The notes below the pieces were generated by a model. That model was not told the origin of the DNA. It did not search any database and saw nothing but the letters and a program-made list of their open reading frames with translations. Of a stretch of 64,000 nucleotides of DNA, positions 25,556 to 34,614 are shown in pieces. Positions within the stretch are counted from its first letter, which is position 1. Every line of letters starts with the position of its first letter. The position numbers and the translations under genes are program-made. The DNA is from Nocardioides sp. L-11A (GTDB lineage: Bacteria > Actinomycetota > Actinomycetes > Propionibacteriales > Nocardioidaceae), in the NCBI GenBank assembly GCA_029961745.1, contig CP124680.1:2232001-2296000 (forward strand). The letters run 5' to 3'.

Positions 25556-27763
25556 ATGCCCGACAACAACCAGCACACCGAGCCCCTCGTGACGGAGGAG
25601 CCGCAGGACGCGCAGCAGGCGGCCGGCAAGTGCCCGGTCATGCACGGTCTGACCCACCCCACCCAGGGCTCGGCCAACCAGCAGTGGTGGCCCAACAGGC
25701 TGAACCTGAAGATCCTCGCGAAGAACCCGGCCGTGGCCGACCCCTTCGGCGGCGACTTCGACTACAAGGCCGCCTTCCTGGCGCTCGACCTCGACGAGGT
25801 CAAGGCCGACGTCAAGGCCGTGCTCACCGACTCCAAGGACTTCTGGCCGGCCGACTTCGGCCACTACGGCCCGCTCTTCGTCCGGATGGCGTGGCATGCC
25901 GCCGGCACCTACCGCGCCACCGACGGCCGGGGTGGTGCCGGACACGGTCAGCAGCGCTTCGCGCCGACCAACTCCTGGCCCGACAACGGCAACCTCGACA
26001 AGGCCCGGCGCCTGCTCTGGCCGGTCAAGAAGAAGTACGGCAAGTCGCTGTCGTGGGGCGACCTGATGATCCTCGCCGGCAACGTGGCGCAGGAGGACAT
26101 GGGCCTGCCGATCTTCGGCTTCGGCGGCGGTCGCTCCGACGTCTGGGAGCCGGACGACGACATCTACTGGGGTCCGGAGGCCGAGTGGCTCGAGGACGAG
26201 CGCTACACCGGTGAGCGCGACCTCGAGGACCCGCTCGCCGCGGTCCAGATGGGCCTCATCTACGTCAACCCCGAGGGCCCCAACGGGAACCCCGACCCCC
26301 TGGCGTCGGCCGTCGACATCAAGGAGACCTTCGGTCGGATGGGCATGACGGTCGAGGAGACCGTCGCGCTCATCGCCGGTGGCCACACCTTCGGCAAGAC
26401 CCACGGCAACGGCCCGGCCGAGGCCGTCGGCCCCGAGCCGGAGGCCGCGCCGATCGAGGAGCAGGGCCTGGGCTGGAAGTCCTCGCACGCCTCGGGCAAG
26501 GGCATCGACGCCATCACCTCGGGCCTGGAGGTCACCTGGACCTACCACCCGACCCGCTGGGACAACGAGTTCTTCCACATCCTGTTCGGCTACGAGTGGG
26601 AGCTCTTCGAGTCGCCGGCCGGTGCCCAGCAGTGGCGGCCCAAGAACGGCGCCGGGTCCGACATGGTCCCCGAGTCGTTCGGCGACGGGAAGCGCGAGCC
26701 GCGCATGCTGACCTCCGACATCGCCCTGCGCGAGGACCCCGAGATGGCAGCCATCTCGCGCCGGTTCAAGGACGACCAGAACGCCTTCACCGACGCCTAC
26801 GCCCGCGCCTGGTTCAAGCTGACCCACCGCGACATGGGCCCGAAGTCGCGCTACCTCGGGGCCGACGTCCCGGCCGAGGACTTCGTCTGGCAGGACCCGA
26901 TCCCCGCCGGCACCGCGCTCACCGACACCCAGGTCGCCGACCTGAAGAAGGCGATCGCCGACGTCGACCTCACCGTGGCGCAGCTGGTGTCGACGGCGTG
27001 GGCCTCCGCGTCGACGTACCGCGGCTCCGACAAGCGGGGCGGCGCCAACGGTGCCCGCATCGCGCTGGAGCCGCAGCGCTCCTGGGCGATCAACCGTCCG
27101 GCCGAGCTCGCGCCGGTCCTGACGACGCTGCAGGAGATCGCCACCGCCCACGACGCCTCGCTGGCCGACACGATCGTGATCGCCGGCTCCGTCGGCGTCG
27201 AGCGGGCCGCCGCCGCGGCGGGCGTGAACGTCACGGTCACCACCACCACGGGCCGTGGCGACGCCACCCAGGAGCAGACCGACGTCGAGTCGTTCGGCTA
27301 CCTCGAGCCCAAGGCCGACGGCTTCCGCAACTACCTGCCGAAGTCGAGCAAGTACCCCAGCGAGTTCGCGCTCGTCGACCGGGCCAACCTGCTCGGCCTC
27401 AGCGCGCCGGAGCTCACCGTCCTCGTCGGCGGTCTCCGGGTGCTCGGCACGAACTGGGACGGCTCGGACCTGGGTGTCTTCACCGATGCCCCGGGCACGC
27501 TGACGAACGACTTCTTCGTCAACCTGCTCGAGCTCGACACCACGTGGACCGCCACCGACGCCTCGGAGGAGGTCTTCGCCGGCACCACCGCCGACGGTCG
27601 CACCTGGACCGGCAGCCGCAACGACCTGGTGTTCGGCTCGAACTCCGAGCTGCGCGCCCTCGCCGAGGTCTACGCCAGCGACGACGCCAAGGAGAAGTTC
27701 GTCCGCGACTTCGTCGCCGCCTGGACCAAGGTCATGGACGCCGACCGCTGGGACCTGCGCTGA
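25556..27763 (+). CDS. katG: bifunctional catalase-peroxidase
   Basis: 735 residues, full-length KatG with duplicated peroxidase domains. Distal Trp113 and His114 are in [11 protein letters not shown]. Tyr236 ([11 protein letters not shown]) and Met262 ([10 protein letters not shown]) complete the Met-Tyr-Trp cross-link needed for catalase activity. The proximal His is in [11 protein letters not shown]. It destroys H2O2 with heme. GGAAAGG precedes the ATG. The C-terminal domain, including [25 protein letters not shown] in two segments, is complete. It is followed by an intrinsic terminator. Confidence 0.97.
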   Translation: MPDNNQHTEPLVTEEPQDAQQAAGKCPVMHGLTHPTQGSANQQWWPNRLNLKILAKNPAVADPFGGDFDYKAAFLALDLDEVKADVKAVLTDSKDFWPADFGHYGPLFVRMAWHAAGTYRATDGRGGAGHGQQRFAPTNSWPDNGNLDKARRLLWPVKKKYGKSLSWGDLMILAGNVAQEDMGLPIFGFGGGRSDVWEPDDDIYWGPEAEWLEDERYTGERDLEDPLAAVQMGLIYVNPEGPNGNPDPLASAVDIKETFGRMGMTVEETVALIAGGHTFGKTHGNGPAEAVGPEPEAAPIEEQGLGWKSSHASGKGIDAITSGLEVTWTYHPTRWDNEFFHILFGYEWELFESPAGAQQWRPKNGAGSDMVPESFGDGKREPRMLTSDIALREDPEMAAISRRFKDDQNAFTDAYARAWFKLTHRDMGPKSRYLGADVPAEDFVWQDPIPAGTALTDTQVADLKKAIADVDLTVAQLVSTAWASASTYRGSDKRGGANGARIALEPQRSWAINRPAELAPVLTTLQEIATAHDASLADTIVIAGSVGVERAAAAAGVNVTVTTTTGRGDATQEQTDVESFGYLEPKADGFRNYLPKSSKYPSEFALVDRANLLGLSAPELTVLVGGLRVLGTNWDGSDLGVFTDAPGTLTNDFFVNLLELDTTWTATDASEEVFAGTTADGRTWTGSRNDLVFGSNSELRALAEVYASDDAKEKFVRDFVAAWTKVMDADRWDLR

Positions 27764-27786
27764 CCGCGTGACCCGCTGAGGCACCG

Positions 27787-27826
27787 CACGGAGGCCGTCC
27801 CCACGGGGGCGGCCTCCGTGTCTTTT
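27787..27826 (+). terminator. katG intrinsic terminator
   Basis: An 11-bp perfect stem (27787-27797 with 27810-27820) followed by TCTTTT, a classical rho-independent terminator 23 bp after katG. Confidence 0.9.
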
Positions 27827-27852
27827 CACCGGCCGACCGGCAGGATGGACGC

Positions 27853-28164
27853 ATGAGCGACGCTCCGGACAACAGCGCCATCACCTACGTCCACGCCCCC
27901 GACAAGCACCGCTACGAGATCCGCGACGGCGAGACGCTGGCGGGCTTCACGCGGTACCGCCTGCCCGACGACGTGCACGTCGACTTCGTGCACACCGAGG
28001 TCGACGACGCGTACGGCGGCCGGGGGCTCGCCGGCGAGCTCGTGGCCGCGGCGCTGGCCGACGTGCGGGCCCAGGGCAAGCGGATCATCGCGCACTGCCC
28101 CTATGTCGCGAAGTGGCTCACCAAGCACCCCGAGTACGACGACATCAACGACCCGGTGGCATGA
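27853..28164 (+). CDS. small GNAT-type N-acetyltransferase (YjdJ-like)
   Basis: 103 residues, the short single-domain GNAT subgroup. It has the acetyl-CoA loop VDDAYGGRGLAGELV and the terminal CPYVAKWLTKHPEYDD motif seen in YjdJ/YidJ-like proteins. Substrate unknown. CAGGAT ends 6 bases before the ATG, suggesting a leaderless mRNA. It overlaps the next gene by 4 bases (ATGA). Confidence 0.88.
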   Translation: MSDAPDNSAITYVHAPDKHRYEIRDGETLAGFTRYRLPDDVHVDFVHTEVDDAYGGRGLAGELVAAALADVRAQGKRIIAHCPYVAKWLTKHPEYDDINDPVA

Positions 28165-28622
28165 GCCGACCCGAGACCGCCCCGCTCTACCTCGACAAGG
28201 CCGTCCCCGCGGCGTACGCCGCCGCGACCGACCTCGCCCGCGAGGCCGGCGTCGCTGCGGAGGCGGCCGGCCTCGACCGGCTCCTCGTCGAGCTGGTCAA
28301 CATGCGGGTCTCCCAGCTCAACGGCTGCGCCTTCTGCCTCGACCTGCACCAGCGCCGGGCGGTGCGGGCGGGGGAGTCGGAACGACGTCTCGCCCTGCTG
28401 CCGGCGTGGTCGGAGACCGGCCTGTTCACCGTGCAGGAGCGGGCGGCGCTCGCCCTCGCGGAGTCGGTCACCCTGCTGCCCGACGCGGAGCAGCGCCGTC
28501 GTACCGAGGAGGAGAGCCGTACGGTCCTCGGCGACGACGCCTTCGCCGCGGTCGCGTGGGTGGCGCTCACGATGAACACCTTCAACAGGATCTCGATGAC
28601 CAGCCATCACCCGGTGAGATAG
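28161..28622 (+). CDS. AhpD-like carboxymuconolactone decarboxylase-family protein
   Basis: 153 residues. The AhpD-fold redox motif CAFCLDLH is present (Cys-x-x-Cys followed by His), after LVELVNMRVSQLNG. Such proteins act as thiol-dependent peroxidases or reductants. It is translationally coupled to the GNAT gene and sits just after furA-katG, so a role in peroxide defence is plausible but inferred. Its 3' end overlaps chrA, on the other strand, by 16 bases. Confidence 0.9.
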   Translation: MSRPETAPLYLDKAVPAAYAAATDLAREAGVAAEAAGLDRLLVELVNMRVSQLNGCAFCLDLHQRRAVRAGESERRLALLPAWSETGLFTVQERAALALAESVTLLPDAEQRRRTEEESRTVLGDDAFAAVAWVALTMNTFNRISMTSHHPVR

Positions 28623-29740
28623 CGGAGCACCCCCACGGCCGCCCCGGCCGCGATGAACCAGGCGCTGTTGAGCCGGGTGCGCCACAGCAGCACCAGCGTG
28701 CCGAGCGCCAGGGCGACGGTGAGCACGTCGACCAGGCCGGTGCGGCCCAGCTGCAGGGACACGCCCGCCATCAGTGCGAGGGCGGTGGCGTTGAGGCCGT
28801 CGAGGAGCGCCGCCGTCCAGGCCCGGGAGCGCAGCCAGTCGGTCAGCCGGGTGAGCAGGCCGACGAACACGAACGACGGCAGGAAGATCGCGACGGTCGC
28901 GACGACGGCGCCCGGCAGGCCCGCGACGACGTACCCGAGGAAGGTCGCGGTGGTGAACACCGGCCCCGGCGTGACCTGGCCGATGGACACCGCGTCGAGG
29001 AGCTGCTGCTGGGTGACCCAGCCGAGGCGGTCGACGAAGTCGCCCTCCAGGAACGCGATCAGCACGTACCCGCTGCCGTAGAGCACCGCTCCGATCTTGA
29101 GCATCGTCCAGAACAGCTCGGGAAGCCGTCCGTCCGGGGTCACCGCCACCGCGAGCAGGGGGAGCCCGAGCAGTGCGTGGTCGCCGCGGCGCGCGAGGGC
29201 GCGGGCGGCGTGCGCCACGGCGGCGATGGCGGCGCCCCCGAAGAGGACGGCGAGCTCCGGCGCGCCCAGCAGGTACGCCGCCAGCGCGGCGCCGGCGAGC
29301 AGCGCCAGCCAGCGGGAGGCGAGGACCGTCCGGGCCAGGCCGACCAGCGCCCAGGCCACGATCGCGACGACCACCGGCACCACGCCGTACAGCACGGACT
29401 CGACGGCGGGCGTCTCGCCGTACTCCACGTAGGCCCAGGCCAGCACGCCGACGATGAGCGCCGCCGGCAGGATGAAGCACACTCCTGCGGCCACGAGTCC
29501 GCGCCAGCGGGCCCGGTCGTGGCCGAGGTGGATCGCGAGCTCGGTCGAGTTGGGCCCGGGGATCAGGTTCGTGGCGCCCATCAGGTCGGCGAAGCGCTGG
29601 TCGCTCACCCAGCCGCGCCGGCGGACCAGCTCCTCGCGCATCAGCGCGATGTGGGCGGCCGGACCGCCGAAGGCGATCAGTCCGAGTCGCAGGAAGACGG
29701 TCGCCACCTCGGAGGTCGATCCCGCCCGGAGAGGGGCCAT
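28607..29740 (-). CDS. chrA: chromate transporter (ChrA/CHR family, two-domain)
   Basis: 377 residues with about ten to twelve hydrophobic segments arranged as two homologous halves (GLIAFGGPAAHIALMREELV in the first, LYGSGYVLIAFLEGDFVDRLGW in the second), the long-chain CHR layout. Members export chromate or act as anion transporters. ATG 29740 is preferred because a CATCAT -10-like box ends 6 bases upstream; an in-frame start at 29767 would add nine residues. It is divergent from the PhoX gene. Confidence 0.92.
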   Translation of the reverse strand: MAPLRAGSTSEVATVFLRLGLIAFGGPAAHIALMREELVRRRGWVSDQRFADLMGATNLIPGPNSTELAIHLGHDRARWRGLVAAGVCFILPAALIVGVLAWAYVEYGETPAVESVLYGVVPVVVAIVAWALVGLARTVLASRWLALLAGAALAAYLLGAPELAVLFGGAAIAAVAHAARALARRGDHALLGLPLLAVAVTPDGRLPELFWTMLKIGAVLYGSGYVLIAFLEGDFVDRLGWVTQQQLLDAVSIGQVTPGPVFTTATFLGYVVAGLPGAVVATVAIFLPSFVFVGLLTRLTDWLRSRAWTAALLDGLNATALALMAGVSLQLGRTGLVDVLTVALALGTLVLLWRTRLNSAWFIAAGAAVGVLRYLTG

Positions 29741-29789
29741 GGCGTCATGATGCCGGTTCCGATCCACCCCGACGCACGGGGCGCGCGGC

Positions 29790-29829
29790 CTTCACTGGTG
29801 CGTCACCGACGGGTCGGGCGGTGTTCACC
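29790..29829 (+). promoter_or_regulatory. PHO-box-like direct repeats upstream of phoX
   Basis: Heptamers related to GTTCACC recur with 11-bp phasing: CTTCACT at 29790, CGTCACC at 29801, a poor unit at 29812 and a perfect GTTCACC at 29823. Actinobacterial PhoP binds direct-repeat units of 11 bp with this core. The array ends 21 bp before the phoX start, consistent with phosphate-starvation control. Confidence 0.7.
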
Positions 29830-29850
29830 GGGCTCTGGTCGCCTACCGCC

Positions 29851-31929
29851 ATGACCTCTGTGCGTCCCGAGAACCGACCGTTGATCGCCATCGCGCCCGA
29901 GGGCACCCGGCACGGTTCGCGCTCCCACATGACCTGCTTCTTCCGCTGCGGCAACGCCTGCGACCGCCCGGAGCCCAACCCGACCGACCACGTCCACGTC
30001 AGGGACGAGATCGCGAAGGCCGTCGGCCGTCGCAGCTTCCTGCGCGGCGGCAGCATCACCGCCGGTGCCCTCGTCGTCGGTGGGGTCGTCCAGTCGGGCG
30101 GCCTCGCCGCCGCCGCCACGCAGGCTCCGCGGCGGCCCGGGGCGCCGACCGGGCACGGTTCACTCGGCCAGGCCGCCTTCGCGCCCGTCGAGCCCAACAA
30201 GCGCGACGCCTTCGTCACCGCGAAGGGCTTCGACCACGACGTCGTCATCCGGTGGGGCGACCCGGTGGTCAAGGGTGCACCCGAGTTCGACCCGCACGCC
30301 CAGTCCGTCACCGCCGCGCGCCGTCAGTTCGGCTACAACTGCGACTACGTCGGGCTCCTGCCGCTGGACGACGACGAGGCGCTGCTGGTGGTCAACCACG
30401 AGTACACCGACGAGAACCTGATGTTCCCGACCGGCGCCTACTCCGCCGACGACATCAAGCGGATCGCGATCGCCAGCCACGGCATGTCGGTCGTCAAGCT
30501 GCGCCGGCACAAGCCGGCCGGCTCCTGGAAGCGCGCCGGGCTCGGGCACTCCCGGCAGAACCGGCGCCTCCACGACGCCACGGTCTTCGAGCTCACCGGC
30601 CCCGTCGCCGGCGACCCGCGGGTGCGCACCAGCGCCGACCCGACCGGCAGGAAGGTGCTCGGCACGCTCAACAACTGTGCCGGCGGCACCACGCCGTGGG
30701 GCACGGTCCTCTCCGGTGAGGAGAACTTCAACCAGTACTTCGACAAGGGCGCCGGGCTCGACTCCCGCTACGCCGCCTCGTACGCGCGGTACGGCATCAA
30801 CGGCTCCGGCAAGGGCTGGGCGAGCGTGGACCCGCGCTTCGACCTCTCCAAGGAGCCGCACGAGCCCCACCGCTTCGGCTGGATCGTGGAGGTCGACCCG
30901 TACGACCCGACCTCCACGCCGCGCAAGCACACGATGCTGGGCCGCTTCAAGCACGAGGGCGCGAACATCGCCCTCGCCGCCGACGGCCGGGCCGTGGCCT
31001 ACCTGGGCGACGACGAGCGCGGTGACTACCTCTACAAGTTCGTCTCCGCCGGCAGGTACGACGGCCGGGGCACCCGGGCGGCACGGGCGAACAACCTCGC
31101 CCTGCTCACGACCGGCACCCTGTACGTCGCCCGGCTGGTCGGCGACGGCACCGAGGACGGCCGGTTCGACGGCACCGGAACCTGGATCCCGCTGGCCAGC
31201 GACACCCGGTCGTTCGTGCCCGGCATGTCGGTCGCCGACGTCCTGCTCTTCACCCGCCTCGCCGCGGACAAGGTCGCCCCGACCAAGATGGACCGTCCCG
31301 AGGACGTCGAGCCGAACCCGGTCAACGGCAAGGTCTACGCGGCCCTCACCAACAACTCCAACCGCGGCAACGCCGCGATGCCGGTCGACGAGGCGAACCC
31401 GCTGGCCGCCTCGCAGGTCCGGGCCAGCATCGGCGCACCGCTGACCGACGCCAGCGGCAACCGCAACGGCTACGTCCTCGAGATGACCCCCGACGGCGGC
31501 GACCACGCGGCGACCACCTTCACCTGGGACCTGTTCCTCGTGTGCGGGGACCCGGCGGCGCCCGAGACCTGGTTCGGCGGCTTCGACAAGTCGAAGGTCA
31601 GTCCCATCAGCTGCCCGGACAATGTCGCCTTCGACAGTGCCGGCAACCTGTGGATCTCCACCGACGGCAACGTGCTGGGCAGCAACGACGGTGTCTTCCG
31701 GGTGCCGGTCGCGGGGCCGAACCGCGGCCAGGTGCAGCAGTTCTGCACGGTGCCCAAGGGAGCCGAGGCCTGTGGCCCGCTGATCGCCGACGACGACCGC
31801 TCGCTCTTCGTGGCGGTGCAGCACCCGGGCGAGATCGACGGTGCCACCTTCGAAAACCAGGCCAGCACCTGGCCGCACACCGACGCCTTCCCGCGTCCGT
31901 CGGTGGTCGTCGCCTTCAAGGCCCGCTGA
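29851..31929 (+). CDS. phoX: Tat-exported PhoX-type alkaline phosphatase (DUF839)
   Basis: 692 residues. An N-terminal region with a twin-arginine motif (GRRSFLRGG) and a following hydrophobic stretch marks Tat export with cofactors already bound. The PhoX/DUF839 body shows LLPLDDDEALLVVNHEYTD, NNCAGGTTPWGTVLSGEENF and RPEDVEPNPVNGKVYAALTNN. PhoX enzymes are Ca/Fe-dependent phosphatases that release phosphate from organic esters outside the cell. The start at 29851 lacks a clear ribosome-binding site; an upstream in-frame GTG (29821) falls inside the PHO-box array and is less likely. Confidence 0.9.
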   Translation: MTSVRPENRPLIAIAPEGTRHGSRSHMTCFFRCGNACDRPEPNPTDHVHVRDEIAKAVGRRSFLRGGSITAGALVVGGVVQSGGLAAAATQAPRRPGAPTGHGSLGQAAFAPVEPNKRDAFVTAKGFDHDVVIRWGDPVVKGAPEFDPHAQSVTAARRQFGYNCDYVGLLPLDDDEALLVVNHEYTDENLMFPTGAYSADDIKRIAIASHGMSVVKLRRHKPAGSWKRAGLGHSRQNRRLHDATVFELTGPVAGDPRVRTSADPTGRKVLGTLNNCAGGTTPWGTVLSGEENFNQYFDKGAGLDSRYAASYARYGINGSGKGWASVDPRFDLSKEPHEPHRFGWIVEVDPYDPTSTPRKHTMLGRFKHEGANIALAADGRAVAYLGDDERGDYLYKFVSAGRYDGRGTRAARANNLALLTTGTLYVARLVGDGTEDGRFDGTGTWIPLASDTRSFVPGMSVADVLLFTRLAADKVAPTKMDRPEDVEPNPVNGKVYAALTNNSNRGNAAMPVDEANPLAASQVRASIGAPLTDASGNRNGYVLEMTPDGGDHAATTFTWDLFLVCGDPAAPETWFGGFDKSKVSPISCPDNVAFDSAGNLWISTDGNVLGSNDGVFRVPVAGPNRGQVQQFCTVPKGAEACGPLIADDDRSLFVAVQHPGEIDGATFENQASTWPHTDAFPRPSVVVAFKAR

Positions 31930-32019
31930 CCCGTCGCATCTGAACGTCTCAGAGGCGCCGACCCGGCGCGTTCAAACGCGCCGGGTCGGCGCCTCCAGCG
32001 CGTTCAGATGCGACGGGTC
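31928..32019. repeat. nested palindrome P1 abutting two convergent stop codons
   Basis: The outer arms are a perfect 19-bp inverted repeat (31928-31946 with 32001-32019). They enclose a second perfect 19-bp inverted repeat (31953-31971 with 31976-31994) with loop TCAA. Outer and inner arms are themselves related (14 of 19 positions). It overlaps the phoX stop codon and ends 2 bp before the SDR stop. The 34-bp core recurs at 62678-62711. It probably acts as a bidirectional terminator. Confidence 0.85.
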
Positions 32020-32021
32020 GA

Positions 32022-32783
32022 TCAGGTGATGGTGAGCCCGCCGTCGACGGCGAGGGTCTGGCCGGTGACGTAGCCGGCCGCGTCGGAGGCGAGGAAGACC
32101 ACGGTCGCGGCCAGCTCGCGGGCGTCGCCCTTGCGGCCGGCGGGGATCCGCTGCTTCTGCGCGTCGAGATAGCCCGGCGGATAGCTGTCGGTCATCTCGG
32201 AGGCGAAGAAGCCCGGCGCGATCGCGTTGACCCGGATGCCTTTGCGTCCCGTCCACTGCTGCGCGAGGTCGCGGGTCAGGCCGATGACACCGGCCTTGGA
32301 CGCGGCGTACGCGGCCTGGGGGAGGCCGGCCGTGGTGATGCCGAGGACCGAGGAGATGTTGATGATGCTCGAGCCCGGTGCCATCACCCGACCGCAGGCC
32401 TGGGCCATCCAGTAGCTGCCGTTGAGGTTGATGTCGATGACCTGCCGGAACTCGTCCGGCGTCTCGCGCGTCGCGGGTACGGCGGTGCCGACCCCTGCGT
32501 TGTTGACCAGGATGTCCACCCGGCCGAGCTCGGCGACGGCTGCGTCGACGAGGGCCTGACAGGACGCGGGGTCGGCGACGTCGGTCGCCACACTGACGGC
32601 GCGGCGGCCGGCGGCCTCGACGAGGGCTGCGGTGTCGGCGAGACGGTCGACGCGCCGGGCGCCGAGGGCGACGTCGGCGCCGGCCTCGGCGAGCGCCTTG
32701 GCGAAGTCGACGCCCAGGCCGGAGCTGGCGCCGGTCACGACGGCGACCTTGCCGTCGAGGCGGAAGAGGTCGGTAACGGTCAT
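32022..32783 (-). CDS. SDR-family oxidoreductase
   Basis: 253 residues, classical SDR. The nucleotide motif is TGASSGLGVDFAKAL; NNAGVGTAV follows; the catalytic Ser is in INISSVLG and Tyr/Lys in AAYAASKAGVIG. The C-terminal TGQTLAVDGGLTIT is typical of FabG/gluconate 5-dehydrogenase-like enzymes. Substrate unknown. TACCGT ends 6 bases before the ATG, so the mRNA is probably leaderless. It is divergent from the iron-box-controlled ABC exporter. Confidence 0.92.
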   Translation of the reverse strand: MTVTDLFRLDGKVAVVTGASSGLGVDFAKALAEAGADVALGARRVDRLADTAALVEAAGRRAVSVATDVADPASCQALVDAAVAELGRVDILVNNAGVGTAVPATRETPDEFRQVIDINLNGSYWMAQACGRVMAPGSSIINISSVLGITTAGLPQAAYAASKAGVIGLTRDLAQQWTGRKGIRVNAIAPGFFASEMTDSYPPGYLDAQKQRIPAGRKGDARELAATVVFLASDAAGYVTGQTLAVDGGLTIT

Positions 32784-32854
32784 GTCCGCACGGTAGTGGG
32801 TCATGGCGGCGGGCCGGGATGTGGACCCGCGCGGGCGGCCGCGAGCCGGGTTAC

Positions 32855-32873
32855 TAAGGTGTGCCTCACCTGA
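32855..32873 (+). promoter_or_regulatory. DtxR/IdeR-like iron box upstream of ABC exporter
   Basis: TAAGGTGTGCCTCACCTGA agrees with the DtxR/IdeR consensus (two inverted TTAGGT-type halves in 19 bp) at about 14 positions. It lies 52 bp before the exporter start, over a plausible -10 region. It predicts repression in iron-replete cells. The match is weaker than the box at 59509-59527. Confidence 0.6.
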
Positions 32874-32925
32874 GCACCCGGCGTCGCCGGCGTGGCCCCG
32901 GTGGCCAGGACCGCAAGGAGATCCG

Positions 32926-34614
32926 ATGACACGGCACGCGCAGCAACCGGCACCCGACGGCTCTCGCGGGCTGCTGCGTGACGCGGTCACCGCCCAGCCG
33001 TGGCGGGTCACGCTCGCCACCGTCTGCGCGATCGGGCACCAGACGGGCGAGGCCCTCGTCCCGGTCGTCGTGGGCCTGGCCCTCGACCGCGGCGTCAGCG
33101 CCCGGGACGACCAGGCCCTCGTGCTGTGGCTGGTCGTACTCGCGGCGACCTTCGCGCTGCTGTCCTTCTCCTACCTCTGCTTCGACCGCACCGCGACCCG
33201 GGTGGTCGCCGATGCCGAGGTGGCCCTGCGCGGCCGGGTCGCGGCCCACCTGCTCGACGTACGTGGCGTCGGGGCCCACGAGGCCGGCTCCGGCGGGCTC
33301 GCCGAGGTGGCCTCGTCCGACGTCCGGGCGGTCGCCGAGACCTCGGGAGTGCTGCAGATGTTCGCGGCCGGGCTGGCCGGCATGGTCGTCGCCGTCGTCG
33401 CCCTGCTCCGGATCCACCTCGTCGTCGGTGCCGTCGTCGTGGTGGGGGTGATCCTGGTCGCGCTGCTGCTGCACCGGGTCTCCGCGGTCCTGGAGCGCCG
33501 GATCATCGCGGACCGCCGCGCCGGCGCTGAGGCCGCCGACGCGGCGTCCGACCTGCTCACCGGTCTGCGGGTGCTCAAGGGCCTCTCCGCCGAGGACGCC
33601 GCGAGCCGGCGCTTCCGGCTGGTGAGCGGTCGCGCCCTCGTCGCCTCCCTGCGCAGTGCCCGCGCGAACGCGGGCTTCGAGTCGCTCGCCGCCCTCGCCC
33701 CGGCCCTCCTCGTCGCGGCCACTGTCGCCGTCGCCGGCGCGCTGGCCCTCGACGGGCAACTGAGTCTCGGTGCCCTCGTCGCGGCGCTGGGCCTGGCCCA
33801 GTTCCTCGCGGGGCCGCTGCAGATGGTGGCCTACACCTTCGCCGAGCTGGCGACCGTACGCGCCGCCGCGGCCCGAGTCGCGGGGGTGCTGCAGAGCACC
33901 CCGCCGGCGTACGGCGACGCGGAGGTGCCGTCCGACCCGCAGACGGTCACCGTGGACGGTGCCGTGGTCGGCCTGCCCGGCCAGCAGCTGCGGCTGCGGG
34001 CCGGTGCCGCCACCGGCGTCGTCGGCAGCCCGGAGCAGCTCGAGCGCCTCGCCGCCGCGCTGACCGGCGAGCCCCGCCCCGACGGCGACCTGGCCCGGCT
34101 GGGGGACCTGCCGTTGAGTGCGGCCGATCCCGCCGCCCTGCGGGCCGCGCTGGTCGTCGCCCCGCACGACGTGCGGCTGTTCACCGGCACCCTCGCCGCC
34201 AACGTCGACGGCGCCGGACGGGACCCGGTGCTGGTGGCGGCGGCACTCGACGCCGCCGCGGTCACCGACGTCGTCGCCGTACTGCCGGGCGGCCTCGACG
34301 CCGAGGTGGGGGAGGGCGGCCACCTGCTCTCCGGCGGCCAGCGCCAACGCGTCGGCCTCGCCCGCGCGCTCGCCCTCCAGGCCCCGACCCTGGTCCTGCA
34401 CGAGCCGACCAGTGCGGTCGACTCGGTCACCGAGGCGCTCGTCGCCGAGCGCCTGACCGGCCTGCGGGAGGGACTGACGACCGTCGTCCTCACCACCAGC
34501 CCGGTGCTCCTCGACGCCTGCGACGAGGTGGTGTGGCTCACCGACGGCCTGCCCGCGGACACCCACCACGCACTCCTCGCCGACACCGGCTACGCGACGG
34601 CGGTGCTGCGATGA
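32926..34614 (+). CDS. heterodimeric ABC exporter, subunit with degenerate Walker motifs
   Basis: 562 residues: six membrane segments (about 20-300) and a C-terminal ATPase domain. The ATPase is half-dead. Where Walker A should be, the sequence is GVVGSPEQLERL with no Lys-Ser/Thr. The Q-loop Gln is His (APHDVRLF), the Walker B Asp is His (LVLHEPTS), and the H-loop His is missing (VLTTSPV). The signature LLSGGQRQRVGLARAL is perfect. It therefore lends its signature to the partner's ATP site. GGAG precedes the ATG. Substrate unknown; the iron box suggests siderophore or metal-related traffic. Confidence 0.9.
   Translation: MTRHAQQPAPDGSRGLLRDAVTAQPWRVTLATVCAIGHQTGEALVPVVVGLALDRGVSARDDQALVLWLVVLAATFALLSFSYLCFDRTATRVVADAEVALRGRVAAHLLDVRGVGAHEAGSGGLAEVASSDVRAVAETSGVLQMFAAGLAGMVVAVVALLRIHLVVGAVVVVGVILVALLLHRVSAVLERRIIADRRAGAEAADAASDLLTGLRVLKGLSAEDAASRRFRLVSGRALVASLRSARANAGFESLAALAPALLVAATVAVAGALALDGQLSLGALVAALGLAQFLAGPLQMVAYTFAELATVRAAAARVAGVLQSTPPAYGDAEVPSDPQTVTVDGAVVGLPGQQLRLRAGAATGVVGSPEQLERLAAALTGEPRPDGDLARLGDLPLSAADPAALRAALVVAPHDVRLFTGTLAANVDGAGRDPVLVAAALDAAAVTDVVAVLPGGLDAEVGEGGHLLSGGQRQRVGLARALALQAPTLVLHEPTSAVDSVTEALVAERLTGLREGLTTVVLTTSPVLLDACDEVVWLTDGLPADTHHALLADTGYATAVLR

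Noticed and set aside
24974..27763. A 929-residue frame that would extend KatG upstream
   Set aside because: The first 194 residues overlap furA out of frame and are Arg/Pro-rich; KatG homology and a ribosome-binding site begin at 25556.
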